In this document: positions 15,336 to 23,798 of the stretch, one piece after another
Position numbering within the stretch: the first letter of the stretch is position 1
Layout of the letters: every line of letters begins with the position of its first letter
Assembly: GCA_903862935.1 (NCBI GenBank)
Contig: CAIOZY010000022.1
Coordinates: forward strand, 1-38,846
Direction: 5' to 3'
DNA length: 38,846 nucleotides
DNA from: an uncultured Opitutaceae bacterium
GTDB taxonomy: Bacteria > Verrucomicrobiota > Verrucomicrobiia > Opitutales > Opitutaceae
Made by a program: the position numbers and the translations under genes
Notes under the pieces: generated by a model
Databases searched by the model: none
Seen by the model: the letters and a program-made list of their open reading frames with translations, nothing else
Told to the model about the DNA's origin: nothing

Positions 15336-15782
15336 ATGAAGGCGGCACTCGCCCTCCTTGCGGCCCTCGCCCTGGGAGGCCTCCTGCTTGCGGCGGCCCC
15401 CGCCGACTTTGAGGCGGTCCGCCGGGCCGATCAGGCCCGGATCTCGGCGACCATCGCGGCCGACAAGGCCGCTTTGGAGGCCGTGATCTCGCCGCAATTA
15501 AGCTACGCCCACTCGAGCGGCAAGCACGACACGCGCGACTCCTACATCGCCTCGATCGTAGGCGGGCACACCAAGTATTTCTCGATTGCCTACGAGTCCT
15601 TGGATTTCTCGGAGGCGGCCGACGGGATCGTCCTGATGACCGGCCGCTGCCTCATCAAGTCCTCAAACGACGGGAAAGACGTCAACAACTACCTGTCCTT
15701 CCTCGCCGTCTGGCGCCGGGAAGCCGGCGTTTGGCGCTTCCTCGCCTGGCAGTCGAACCACCTTCCCCTGCCGGGCAAGTAG
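15336..15782 (+). CDS. Exported NTF2-like (DUF4440-type) protein
   Basis: 148 residues with a signal peptide (about 20 hydrophobic residues ending LLLAAAPA) followed by a cone-shaped NTF2-like fold of the DUF4440 type: RRADQARISATIAADKAALE, ISPQLSYAHSSGKHDTRDSY, then FLAVWRREAGVWRFLAWQSN. Such proteins often bind small ligands or act as ketosteroid-isomerase-like enzymes; no specific activity is evident. It follows the lipoprotein gene closely and converges with the beta-propeller gene, with one base between the two stops, so messages probably overlap at their ends. Confidence 0.8.
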   Translation: MKAALALLAALALGGLLLAAAPADFEAVRRADQARISATIAADKAALEAVISPQLSYAHSSGKHDTRDSYIASIVGGHTKYFSIAYESLDFSEAADGIVLMTGRCLIKSSNDGKDVNNYLSFLAVWRREAGVWRFLAWQSNHLPLPGK

Positions 15783-15783
15783 C

Positions 15784-16749
15784 CTACGGCAGGGCCGGTT
15801 CCTGGCGGAGCGGCTGCATCACGCCGTTTCGCTCGTCGTGGAGGAGGCCCGTGTCGAGCCCGTCCAGGACCAGGACCGCCTGGATCGACGAGATGATCGC
15901 CCGGTCGCTCCACTGCCAGACGATCCCGCCCTTGGAGTCGAACTCGACAATCTGGAGCCCGGAATTGCCGTGGCCGGGCCCGTGGCCCTGCCAGTTGGCG
16001 GCGACGATGTCGCCGTTGGAGAGGATCTGGAACATCGCGTAGAAGTACGGGTGGACCGCAGCTGGCACCTGGCCCGCCCCGCCGAACCGGCGGATCAGTT
16101 CTCCTTTTGCTCCGAACTCGACCATGAAGCCCCCGTAGCCCCCCGCGGCGATCGTGTGCCCGTTTGGCAGGCGCAGCGCCTTCCAGGCGTGCCGGAATCC
16201 GGGGACTGCGGCCGTCCAGATGAAATTGCCCTTCCCGTCACCCTCCTGGATCTTGTCGTTCATCCCGAATAAGAACGTGCCGGAGGGGGTCTGCCGCATG
16301 AGCCGGACATAGTCGCCCGGGTAGGTGGTTTTCCGCAGCGCCTTCCCGTTTGCGTCCACCTCCGCCACGAAGACCCCGAGGGGCGCCTTGTCGAGCGCGT
16401 AGGCGATCAGGGTGTGGCCGTCCGCAAGCCGCCGGGCCGACGAGACGTTGGCATAACCGATCAGATCGAGGACCCGCCGGCCGGTGGCGAGTTCGTACTC
16501 GGCGAAGCCCACGTCGTGGCTCACCAGGAGGAGCCCGTTCCCCACAAGCTGCAGGTCCCTGGGGTGGGCGTGGCCTATCGGGACCCTCCAGTTGTGGGCC
16601 GCGTTTGTCTCATCGACACGAAGGAGGTTTCCGAGGCCCTCGTCGATCGCGACAAAGTCATGCCGGATCGGATCGGCCCTGAGGCCGAAAAGCCCGAGGA
16701 GCGCGGCAACAAGAAACGCCACCTTCCCGCTGGGGGTCATCAAGGTCAT
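15784..16749 (-). CDS. Exported beta-propeller protein
   Basis: 321 residues with a signal peptide (hydrophobic run FLVAALLGLFG, likely cut after LRA). The rest shows repeated WD/NHL-like blades with a characteristic 'NGHT' turn: LADGHTLIAYALD, LPNGHTIAAGGYGG, SNGDIVAANWQGHGPGH, and a repeated pattern of G-x-x-hydrophobic strands. It resembles the PQQ-like or arylsulfotransferase-like propellers often found beside periplasmic sugar-handling genes. No catalytic residues can be assigned. A start 6 codons earlier (16767) is possible; the ATG at 16749 gives a better signal peptide. Confidence 0.72.
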   Translation of the reverse strand: MTLMTPSGKVAFLVAALLGLFGLRADPIRHDFVAIDEGLGNLLRVDETNAAHNWRVPIGHAHPRDLQLVGNGLLLVSHDVGFAEYELATGRRVLDLIGYANVSSARRLADGHTLIAYALDKAPLGVFVAEVDANGKALRKTTYPGDYVRLMRQTPSGTFLFGMNDKIQEGDGKGNFIWTAAVPGFRHAWKALRLPNGHTIAAGGYGGFMVEFGAKGELIRRFGGAGQVPAAVHPYFYAMFQILSNGDIVAANWQGHGPGHGNSGLQIVEFDSKGGIVWQWSDRAIISSIQAVLVLDGLDTGLLHDERNGVMQPLRQEPALP

Positions 16750-16814
16750 GGGGTGAAAGTCTTCCACCCGCGCGAAGTCCGAGGCGAGCCCAAACCTCCC
16801 CTTACCCGGCTGCC

Positions 16815-17735
16815 TCAGGCCGCAGGCTCGGGCCCGTCGAAGATGGCCACCAGGCTCGACCCGTCTGACCGGCGGTAGGCCCGGTACATGCCCACGGTGT
16901 TGAAGGGCATCGCGACCCGCCCGTCGCGGTCGATCGCGATCAGGCCGCCTAGCCCCCCGAGCTTTTGCACCTTGTCGATCGCGGCCTGGGCGGCCTCCTC
17001 GAGGCCCAGGCCCTTGTACTCCATGAGCGCCGATACGTCATGGGCCGCGCAGACCCGGATAAAGTACTCGCCCTCCCCGGTCGCGCTCAAGGCGCAGGTC
17101 GCGTTGTTGGCGTAGGTCCCGGAGCCGACGAGCGGGGAATCCCCGACCCGGCCGAACTGCTTATTGTTGAGCCCCCCGGTGGAGGTCCCGGCCGCGAGGT
17201 TCCCGGACTTGTCCAGGGCCGCGCACCCGACTGTCCCGAGTTTTCCCGGCTTTTTTCCGGAGTGCTTCTCCCGGGCCAGTTCCTCGATCCGCCGGGCCGT
17301 CTGCAGTTCGTCGTTTGTCACCAGCGGGAACCCGACCCGTCCGGCAAAGCGCTCCGCCCCCTCCCCGATCAGCATCACGTGGGCGGACTTGTCCATGACG
17401 GCCCGGGCGAGGGCGATCGGGTTTTTGACGTGGCGAAGCCCGGCGACCGAGCCCGCCCGAAGGGTTACCCCGTCCATCAGGGCCGCGTCCAGTTCGCACA
17501 CCCCTTCTGCGTTCAGGACCGAGCCCGAACCCGCGTTAAAGAGCCGGGAGTCCTCAAGGACCGTGATTGCGGCGACCACGGCTTCCAGGGCGGGCCCGCC
17601 GCGGTCGAGGACCGCGTAGCCCGTGTCGATCGCCTGGACAAGCTTCGCCCGGCAGGCCCTCCGGCCCTCCGGGGAGACCTCCTCGGGGAGGGTGACGCCC
17701 GCTCCCCCGTGGATCACCAGTCCGTGGCGCCCCAT
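16815..17735 (-). CDS. iaaA: Isoaspartyl peptidase / plant-type L-asparaginase (Ntn hydrolase)
   Basis: 306 residues, matching the precursor length of this family, which self-cleaves before a threonine to give alpha and beta chains and hydrolyses isoaspartyl dipeptides and asparagine. The start LVIHGGAG, the middle FNAGSGSVLNAEG and AALMDG, and the cleavage site GTVGCAALDKSGNLAAGTS with nucleophile T168 are all clear, followed by TSTGG and GDSPLVGSGTYA (substrate loop). The frame runs open far upstream into putA, but the ATG at 17733-17735, 5 bases after the putA stop, begins the conserved sequence. It is the last gene of the leftward MPE-putA-iaaA set. Confidence 0.92.
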   Translation of the reverse strand: MGRHGLVIHGGAGVTLPEEVSPEGRRACRAKLVQAIDTGYAVLDRGGPALEAVVAAITVLEDSRLFNAGSGSVLNAEGVCELDAALMDGVTLRAGSVAGLRHVKNPIALARAVMDKSAHVMLIGEGAERFAGRVGFPLVTNDELQTARRIEELAREKHSGKKPGKLGTVGCAALDKSGNLAAGTSTGGLNNKQFGRVGDSPLVGSGTYANNATCALSATGEGEYFIRVCAAHDVSALMEYKGLGLEEAAQAAIDKVQKLGGLGGLIAIDRDGRVAMPFNTVGMYRAYRRSDGSSLVAIFDGPEPAA

Positions 17736-17740
17736 GGCGC

Positions 17741-20700
17741 TCACTCCTCCGGGGGCGTGAACCCCCGGCGCAGGACGTTTTCGGCGACAGCCCGGGAGAA
17801 CAGGAAGTTCTCGAGGTACTCCTTGCCGCCGGCCTTGGTGCCGCCCCCGGACATGCGGAAACCGCCGAAGGGGTGGCGCTCGACGATGGCGCCTGTGACC
17901 CCACGGTTCAGATAGATGTTTCCGACCATGAGTTCCTCCTCGGCGCGCTGCAGGGCGCTCGGGCTCCGGGAGAAGATCCCGCCCGTCAGGGCGTAGTCGG
18001 ATGAGTTCACGATCGCGAAGGCCTGGTCCAGGTCCCTGGCCTTCAGGATCGAAAGCACCGGGCCAAAGATCTCCTCGCGGACGATCGTGTGCTCGGGCTT
18101 GCACTCGACAAAGACTGTCGGCGGGACGTAGTAGCCCCCGCTTGCGACCGCCTCGGGCGAGAGTTTCGCCTGCCAGGCCAATTTCGCCTCGGCCTTTCCC
18201 TTCTCGATGTAGCCCAGGATCGACTTCTGCGCCGCGGCGTCGATCACGGGGTTCACGATCGTGCCGGGGCGCGAGGGGTCGCCCACCGGGATCGCCGGGC
18301 AGGCCGCGACAAAGCGGTCCACAAACCGGTCGTAGACCCCCTCAAGGACGATCAGGCGCGACAGGGCCGAGCACTTCTGGCCGGCGTAGCCGAAGGCGCT
18401 CGCCAGGGCCGCCGGGATCGCCTCGTCCAAGTCGGCGTCGTTGTCGATGATGAGGGCGTTTTTCCCTCCCATCTCGCAGACGACCTTCTTTAGGTTCCGC
18501 TGGCCCGGCATGGTCTTTCCCGCCGACTCCCAGATCCCGCACCCCACGGCGCGGGAGCCTGTGAAGGCGTAGAAATCAACCTTGGGGTGGGCCACCAGGT
18601 GGGCGCCCGCGTCCGAGCCGAAGCACGGCAGGTAGGAGGCGACCCCGGGCGGGAGCCCTGCCTCCATGAGGATCTCCATCAGGGTCGCCCCGATGATCGA
18701 GGTCTGGCGGGCCGGCTTGATGATGACGCAGTTTCCTGCGACCAGGGGCGCCACCGTGAGCCCGGTCAGGATCGCCATCGGGAAGTTCCACGGTGCAATC
18801 GCCACGCCGATTCCGCGGGGGGTCCAGGTCTGGACGCACCGCTCGCCGGGGGTCCGCTGGGTGACGACGGGCTTGGCGAGCTTTCGCATCTCCACCGCGT
18901 AGAAGCGGCAGAAGTCGATCGCCTCCGAGATGTCCCCGTCCGCCTCGACCCAGGGTTTCCCGGCCTCGAGGATGAGGAGGGAATTGAGCTCGAAGCGCCT
19001 GGACTCCATGATGTCGGCCGTCTTCTCCAGGAGCCGGGCCCGGTTCTCAACCGGGGTTGCCCGCCATCCGGGGAAGGCCTTCTCGGCTGCGAGGACAGCC
19101 GCCTCGGCGTCCTGGACTGTGCCGCGGGCCCAGTAGCCCACGACCTGGGCGGGCCGGGCGGGGTTGACCGACGGGACGTACTCGCGGTCCGAGATCTTCT
19201 TTCCACCGATCACCAGCGGCCACTTTTTCCCGATCTTCGAGGCCTGGTAGTCCTCGAGGGAGGCCTTCTGGCGCTCCCGGTTGGAGGCGACCGTGAAGTC
19301 GGTGTTCGCGGCGTTCACGAAGGAGCCCGGGGCCCGGGCGGGGCGCGCCAGGGGCTCCCCGGCCTTCGCGATCTCGTCGACGGGGTTTCGGAGCAATTGC
19401 TCGCGGCTCGCCTCGCCCATGTTCTTGATCCGCAGGAACCCCTCGTTACTCGTGTTCTCGAGGAGCCGGCGGACGAGGTAGGACATGCCGGGCAGCAGGT
19501 CTCCGATCGCGCAGTACTCGCGGACCCGCCGTCCGCTCTGCAGGAGGGCGCTCTTCAGTTCGTCCGCCATCCCGTAGAGGGCCTGGAACTCGTAGGCCTT
19601 CGGGTCGATCCCGCGCTTCTCGGCCTGCGCGATCACGTGGGCGCAGGTCCGCACGTTGTGGGAGGCGAAGTTCGGGGTGATGACATCGACATTGTCCAGG
19701 AGAACGCAGGTCAGTTTCTCGTAGTTAGCGTCCGACTCGGGCTTGCGCTGCCACACCGGAGGGGCCCACTCCCGCTGCTGGGCTATGATCGTCTCGTAGT
19801 CCCAGTACGCGCCCTTGACCAGCCGCACGTCGATCCTGCGGCCCTTGCTGCGGGCCCAGGCGATCAGCCCGTTTAGGTCCGCCTCGCAGTCCTTCAGGTA
19901 CGCCTGGAGGGCGATTCCGGTCGCCGGCTTTTGAGCAAACTCGGCCTCCTCGAGGATCGACTTGTAGAGGGCGAGCGTAAGGTCTTTGAGCTTGTAGCTC
20001 TCCATGTCGAAATTCACCAGGGCCCCGACCTCGCCGGCCCGGCGCAGGATCGGCCGCAGCCGCCGCTTGAGGGCCTCGATCGAGTTCTCCGGGTCGGCCG
20101 GGTGGACGTCGGGGGTCAAAGCCGAGATCTTGACCGAGAGGTTCAGGCGCGGCAGCGGCCCCTTGGGCCCCGTGTCGCTGAAGGCCGGCTGCGGGTCCTT
20201 CGCGAAGGAGGCCGAGACCGCCTCCAGGACCTCGAGGTTTCGGCGCAGGAAGATATCGGCCTCCTCCTCGCTGACGACCGCCTCGCCCAGCAGATCGATC
20301 GTCGTCGCAAGGCCCAGTTTCGCGTTCTTTCGGATCTGCTTCAGGAGGTCCTCGGCGTCCTTTCCGGCGACAAACTGGCCGGCCAGGTCCACGATCTGAG
20401 CCTTGACCGGACCCGCCACGAGCGCCGGGGCAAAGGAGGAGGCCGCCAACCCCGCCTTCAGCGCCGGGTTCAGTTCGACCGCCTTGTCGCCCAGGTACTC
20501 CTGCAGGTGCCGGACAATCTCGGTGGAGGAGTTCAGGGCCGGCAGGACGTCGACAAACCGGAACAGCTGGGTCTTGAAGACCGGGTCCTTCATCGCCCAG
20601 TCCATCAGGCGCCCGTAGGCCCCCTTCTTGGAGAACAGGGCAGGCGCAGGCGCCTTGTCCATCAGCGCGAAGAGCTTGTCGCCCCAGGCGCGAACCGCGG

Positions 20701-20746
20701 CCTCAACCGCCGGATCCGGTTTGGAAAATCGCTCGGTCGGATTCAT
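17741..20746 (-). CDS. putA: Bifunctional proline dehydrogenase / glutamate-semialdehyde dehydrogenase
   Basis: 1001 residues. Residues about 100-450 are the FAD-dependent proline dehydrogenase (NLSVKISALTPDV, RLVKGAYWDYE, FASHNVRTCAHVI, QALYGMADELKSAL). Residues about 510-1000 are the NAD-dependent aldehyde dehydrogenase (APWNFPMAILTG, IKPARQTS, FTGSRAVG, E758 in CEMGGKNALI, nucleophile C792 in GQKCSALS, EEIFGPVLS). Together they oxidise proline to glutamate. The protein begins directly with the dehydrogenase arm and lacks the N-terminal ribbon-helix-helix repressor domain of enteric PutA, so regulation must come from elsewhere. AAGGA 8 bases before ATG 20746 is one of the few good ribosome sites here. 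Confidence 0.95.
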   Translation of the reverse strand: MNPTERFSKPDPAVEAAVRAWGDKLFALMDKAPAPALFSKKGAYGRLMDWAMKDPVFKTQLFRFVDVLPALNSSTEIVRHLQEYLGDKAVELNPALKAGLAASSFAPALVAGPVKAQIVDLAGQFVAGKDAEDLLKQIRKNAKLGLATTIDLLGEAVVSEEEADIFLRRNLEVLEAVSASFAKDPQPAFSDTGPKGPLPRLNLSVKISALTPDVHPADPENSIEALKRRLRPILRRAGEVGALVNFDMESYKLKDLTLALYKSILEEAEFAQKPATGIALQAYLKDCEADLNGLIAWARSKGRRIDVRLVKGAYWDYETIIAQQREWAPPVWQRKPESDANYEKLTCVLLDNVDVITPNFASHNVRTCAHVIAQAEKRGIDPKAYEFQALYGMADELKSALLQSGRRVREYCAIGDLLPGMSYLVRRLLENTSNEGFLRIKNMGEASREQLLRNPVDEIAKAGEPLARPARAPGSFVNAANTDFTVASNRERQKASLEDYQASKIGKKWPLVIGGKKISDREYVPSVNPARPAQVVGYWARGTVQDAEAAVLAAEKAFPGWRATPVENRARLLEKTADIMESRRFELNSLLILEAGKPWVEADGDISEAIDFCRFYAVEMRKLAKPVVTQRTPGERCVQTWTPRGIGVAIAPWNFPMAILTGLTVAPLVAGNCVIIKPARQTSIIGATLMEILMEAGLPPGVASYLPCFGSDAGAHLVAHPKVDFYAFTGSRAVGCGIWESAGKTMPGQRNLKKVVCEMGGKNALIIDNDADLDEAIPAALASAFGYAGQKCSALSRLIVLEGVYDRFVDRFVAACPAIPVGDPSRPGTIVNPVIDAAAQKSILGYIEKGKAEAKLAWQAKLSPEAVASGGYYVPPTVFVECKPEHTIVREEIFGPVLSILKARDLDQAFAIVNSSDYALTGGIFSRSPSALQRAEEELMVGNIYLNRGVTGAIVERHPFGGFRMSGGGTKAGGKEYLENFLFSRAVAENVLRRGFTPPEE

Positions 20747-20818
20747 GTGAAAATTCCTTCTTGCGGCGGGGGCCGCCCGGTGGGGGTAGCCCGTCGCCTG
20801 GTGGAAAAAAACTGTGGG

Positions 20819-21781
20819 CTAAGCGGTTGCCTCCTGCAACACCGGCTCCTCGGCCTCGGCCATGACGGAGGCCGGGATCTCCCACGAGGTTGTGTCGATC
20901 TCCTGCGGCTCGGCCTTCGGGGCCGGGGCAAGGGTGATCATCCGCGCAAAACCCTGCGAGAGGGCCGGGGTGACCCACTGGAGCCCGCCTCCCGGGATCC
21001 GGTCTTTTCGGTCCAGCTGCACGTGGCCGGCGAAGGCCGCCGCCAGGCCCGGGGTCTCCAGGGCGACCGCCCGGAAGCGCCGGGTGATCGTCGTGTTCCG
21101 GGAAAGGATGCCCCAGCGCGCCCGGCGCCTGGGGTCCCAGTCGGACTCCCCGCAAAGGATCGGGTCCTGCCACTTGGCGATGACCGCCCGGCGCAGGTAC
21201 GGCAGCGACAGCGGCACATGGCAGAACAAGACCACGGGCTCGGCCCCCCGCACGGCCGTGTTGAATTTGCGCAGCTGCTCCAGGCGGATCTGGTAGTCGC
21301 TATTGTCCAGCATGACCAGCCGCACCCCGCCGACAATCGTGTCCTCGAACTCCGGGCTCCAGCGGTAGTCGCCGATAAAGCGGATCCAAAGTCTTTCCCG
21401 ATGGGCCTGCCGCCTCTCTTGGCCCCAATCAGCCGGGGCGTCCCAATCCCGCTCGCCCAGGGTAAGGCCGAAGGGAACCCGGACGCTCTCCAGCCGCGAG
21501 GATAGCGTGTCCAGGTTCGCGCTCGTCGCCGACTCCATCAGGTCGCCCGTCAAGGCGACAAAGTCCGGCGCCAGGTGCGGGATCTCGGCAACCAGCTGGT
21601 CCAGGTAGGCCAGCTGCAGGCCCCCGAGCCGGCGGTTTTGGCGGGAGAGGGCTTCAAGGCGGTCCGGGTCGCGCCGGTCGCACTCGCACAAGTTCAGGTC
21701 GCTTGCCTGGAGGATCCGCAGGCGGCGCTTCAGGCCGGGGACCGGGACTTCGGTGGGGAGGATTCGAAGGGAGGGAGCCAT
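20819..21781 (-). CDS. Metallophosphoesterase-like protein with degraded active site
   Basis: 320 residues with the calcineurin-like layout: LQASDLNLCECDRRD, VALTGDLMES, LTLGERDWD, VVLFCHVPLSLPYL and AAFAGHVQLDRKDR. These correspond to the DxH, GDxx, GNHD, H and GHxH metal-site motifs, but three are altered (DLN for DxH, GERD for GNHD, GHVQ for GHxH). A normal two-metal site therefore looks unlikely and the protein may be structural, single-metal or regulatory. It lies 72 bases upstream of putA in the same direction. The ATG at 21781 is chosen; 21 further open residues upstream lack conservation. Two LuxR-box-like sequences lie 64-167 bases before the start. Confidence 0.72.
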   Translation of the reverse strand: MAPSLRILPTEVPVPGLKRRLRILQASDLNLCECDRRDPDRLEALSRQNRRLGGLQLAYLDQLVAEIPHLAPDFVALTGDLMESATSANLDTLSSRLESVRVPFGLTLGERDWDAPADWGQERRQAHRERLWIRFIGDYRWSPEFEDTIVGGVRLVMLDNSDYQIRLEQLRKFNTAVRGAEPVVLFCHVPLSLPYLRRAVIAKWQDPILCGESDWDPRRRARWGILSRNTTITRRFRAVALETPGLAAAFAGHVQLDRKDRIPGGGLQWVTPALSQGFARMITLAPAPKAEPQEIDTTSWEIPASVMAEAEEPVLQEATA

Positions 21782-21844
21782 GGGGGTTATCCCGGCCAGC
21801 CGGTCGGGAACGCCCGAGTCTACGCCATCGCTGCCCGGGCGCAT

Positions 21845-21862
21845 ATCCTACTAAAGATGTAA
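21845..21862 (-). promoter_or_regulatory. Degenerate operator-like half palindrome
   Basis: Minus strand TTACATCTTTAGTAGGAT. It agrees with the palindrome at 21931-21948 (TTACACCTTTAGGTGTAA on the same strand) at 13 of 18 positions, with the left half nearly intact and the right half decayed. It is 64-81 bases upstream of the metallophosphoesterase-like start, a position fit for a second, weaker regulator site in the putA operon promoter. Confidence 0.35.
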
Positions 21863-21930
21863 GTCAGCCGGGCCCGGCCGGGTGTGGAAACCGGGGAAAC
21901 CGCCCCCCAACCGATCGCCCATCCGAAACC

Positions 21931-21948
21931 TTACACCTAAAGGTGTAA
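21931..21948 (+). promoter_or_regulatory. Perfect 18-bp palindrome, putative LuxR-type operator
   Basis: TTACACCTAAAGGTGTAA is a perfect 18-bp palindrome. It sits 2 bases past the stop of the LuxR-type regulator gene and 150-167 bases upstream of the metallophosphoesterase-putA-iaaA operon. Its minus-strand form matches the palindrome upstream of the regulator gene at 14 of 18 positions. It has no T run, so a terminator role is less likely. Confidence 0.55.
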
Positions 21949-21950
21949 TT

Positions 21951-23111
21951 TCACCGGTTCAGAAGCGCCGCGACCCGCGTTCGGTTGTGCGCACCGAGCT
22001 TCACAAAGATGGAGGTCAGCTGGGTCTTTATAGTGAGCGGGCTCCGCCTTAAGGCCGCGGCGATCTCGTCAGTCCTCATGCCCTCCCGCACGTACATCGC
22101 GACCTCGCGCTCGCGGCTGCTTAAGCGCGCGAGGAGCGCCAGGGCCCCCGGCGACACCGCCCGGTGCCGGTCGCCCCGGGGCCGGCGGTAGTCCAATTCG
22201 ATGTGGAAGGCGGGCCTTTGCAGCGAGTCCTTCCCCGCCGCCCGGAGCGCGATCTGGACGTGCAGGCCGATCGCGTGGTCGCTCACGACCTGCGGCTTGA
22301 TCGACCCCTCCTGCCCGGTCCCGGCGATCTTCTCCCACTGGAGCCTCATCTGGGCGCACGCTTCCGCCAGGGGCGGCGGAACCTTGAAGGCCCGCCTTGG
22401 AACCATGGCAGCGCCGCTTCGCTCCCCGTGGTTCCAGACCGCGCAGGCGATCGCCGCCTCGCTGTTAAACCACAGGGGCTTAAGCTCCCAGTCGAGGAGG
22501 AGGAGGCCCACTGGGACCGACTCGAGGAGGGCCGCCACCTGCCCTCCGAAATACACCGCCTCCTCGTGCTCCAGGACCCGCCGGATCGCGGTTTCGACCT
22601 GGGGCTGGAGCGCCTCGGCAAGCCGGATCTCCCGGGCCGTGAAGTCGCCCTCCGCGGCCGCCCGGTGGAAATTCAGGGCGCCTACGACCGAGCGGCGGTC
22701 CCAGGCGGCAACGCACAGCAGGTGATCCCAGCCCTCTTTCCGCATGACCCGCTCCTGGAAAAGGGAGCCTGCGATCGCCCCGGCCGGGGCGATGTCGCTA
22801 AACCGGTAGACCGGGGCCCCGGGGTGGAGGGCGAGCCAGACCCGGTCGGGATGCTCCCGGCGCCACTCGCGGGGGGTGTAGGGATGGGCCCGCCGGAAGA
22901 CCTTGCGGGGGAGCCCGTCTGCGGAGCGGCCGATTTCGAGGGTCAGCGAGCGGCAGGGAATCAGTTCCCCGGCAATGTGCCGGAGTGCGTGCCAGAGGTC
23001 CGCTCCGTTTAAGCAACCGTGCAGCCGCAGGAGGTCGCCCGCCGGCAGGGACTCGGACGGGGCCGCGGCGACGGGGGCGGCGGACGGGGGGATGGAGGCT
23101 CCGGGGTGCAT
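21951..23111 (-). CDS. LuxR-type transcriptional regulator with sensory N-terminal region
   Basis: 386 residues. About residues 25-190 look like a GAF-type sensor (LHPGAPVYRFSDIAPAG, VVGALNFHRAAAEGDFTARE), 200-245 contains a PAS-like strand set (PVGLLLLDWELKPLWFNSEA), and residues 325-386 are a LuxR/NarL helix-turn-helix (LSSREREVAMYVREGMRTDE then AALRRSPLTIKTQLTSIFVK). No receiver domain, so it senses a ligand or redox signal directly. It lies upstream of, and reads in the same direction as, the metallophosphoesterase-putA-iaaA set. Palindromes flank it at 23140-23157 and 21931-21948, suggesting autoregulation and control of proline/asparagine catabolism. That link is an inference. Confidence 0.88.
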   Translation of the reverse strand: MHPGASIPPSAAPVAAAPSESLPAGDLLRLHGCLNGADLWHALRHIAGELIPCRSLTLEIGRSADGLPRKVFRRAHPYTPREWRREHPDRVWLALHPGAPVYRFSDIAPAGAIAGSLFQERVMRKEGWDHLLCVAAWDRRSVVGALNFHRAAAEGDFTAREIRLAEALQPQVETAIRRVLEHEEAVYFGGQVAALLESVPVGLLLLDWELKPLWFNSEAAIACAVWNHGERSGAAMVPRRAFKVPPPLAEACAQMRLQWEKIAGTGQEGSIKPQVVSDHAIGLHVQIALRAAGKDSLQRPAFHIELDYRRPRGDRHRAVSPGALALLARLSSREREVAMYVREGMRTDEIAAALRRSPLTIKTQLTSIFVKLGAHNRTRVAALLNR

Positions 23112-23139
23112 GACAGGGTCGGGTCGGGCTGCTTGGGGG

Positions 23140-23157
23140 TTACTCCTTTTAGAGTAA
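23140..23157 (+). promoter_or_regulatory. Palindrome upstream of the LuxR-type gene, putative autoregulatory operator
   Basis: TTACTCCTTTTAGAGTAA has perfect 6-base arms (TTACTC / GAGTAA) and is centred 37 bases upstream of the regulator's ATG. It shares the pattern TTACnCCTTT....GTAA and the length of 18 with the palindrome beyond the other end of the same gene. The position would allow the regulator to act on its own promoter. Confidence 0.5.
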
Positions 23158-23548
23158 GGGCGAACAACAGGGCGTCAATTCAGCACTCCGACCCGCGCCT
23201 ACCCTCTCGAACGAAGAGTACTCAGGCGCAACAGAACCAACAAACGCCAGCATTAGCTCGGTATCGATGAGGTGGTGAACCCGGGGATCGATCTCGGCAT
23301 CACTTTACTGTAGCCGCGGTGCATTCACCGGGTTGCATTCTCATAATCTCCCTTCCCAGACGGCTTGAAAGCCGAACACGCTCGTAGCACAGTCATGCCC
23401 GCTCAATGGCCTGCAACGCCACCTCACCGTTTCCGCTGCTTTATCAGGTATCGCCGCCCGTGGGCACGATCGTCTTAAGAGGATAGTCTGAGAGAGATCG
23501 GCGCAGGTGAGTGGCTAGAACTTCCCACGGGGAATCCAACCCTCCCGT
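23158..23548. other. Gene-free stretch before the toxin-antitoxin islet
   Basis: About 390 bases with many stops in all frames and a lower G+C content than the neighbouring genes. I see no intact gene, tRNA, repeat array or transposase fragment. The position just downstream (leftward) of the Phd-type antitoxin is where its toxin would normally lie; no RelE, ParE or Doc-like sequence can be read there, so the toxin is either lost or decayed beyond recognition. Confidence 0.5.
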
Positions 23549-23791
23549 TCACTTCGAAAGTTCTCGGAGAGTGTTCCGGTACTTCTCTGCTCCGCGATGG
23601 TAGATCTCCATCGCCTCGGGATCTCCAAGGATCTTTAGGGTTTCGGCTATCGCGGCCACGCGTTTGTGGCTGATCATGACTGCTACAGGTTTTTCGTGCC
23701 GCGTGATCGTAAGCACCTTGCCTTTCTCAGCCCGCCTCACAGCCGCGGCGGTCTCAGCCTTGAGCCCCTTGATGCTGTAGGTGCATTTCAT
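23549..23791 (-). CDS. Phd/YefM-family antitoxin (orphan)
   Basis: 80 residues with the Phd/YefM layout: an N-terminal DNA-binding half (YSIKGLKAETAAAVRRAEKG, KVLTITRHEKPVAVMISHKR) and an acidic/basic helical tail (DPEAMEIYHRGAEKYRNTL) that would wrap a toxin. Such proteins repress their own operon and neutralise RelE, YoeB or Doc-type toxins. No toxin gene follows. A frameshifted relative lies 0.8 kb away at 24569-24816. The gene may be an immunity remnant of a lost module. Confidence 0.85.
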   Translation of the reverse strand: MKCTYSIKGLKAETAAAVRRAEKGKVLTITRHEKPVAVMISHKRVAAIAETLKILGDPEAMEIYHRGAEKYRNTLRELSK

Positions 23792-23798
23792 AAGAGGC

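Noticed and set aside
17736-18104. Extended N-terminus (about 120 residues) for the isoaspartyl peptidase
   Set aside because: The extension lies within putA in another phase and has no conservation; family proteins begin at LVIHGGAG.
21931-21948. Palindrome read as the terminator of the LuxR-type gene
   Set aside because: No T run follows on either strand, and the same pattern occurs upstream of the gene, which favours an operator.
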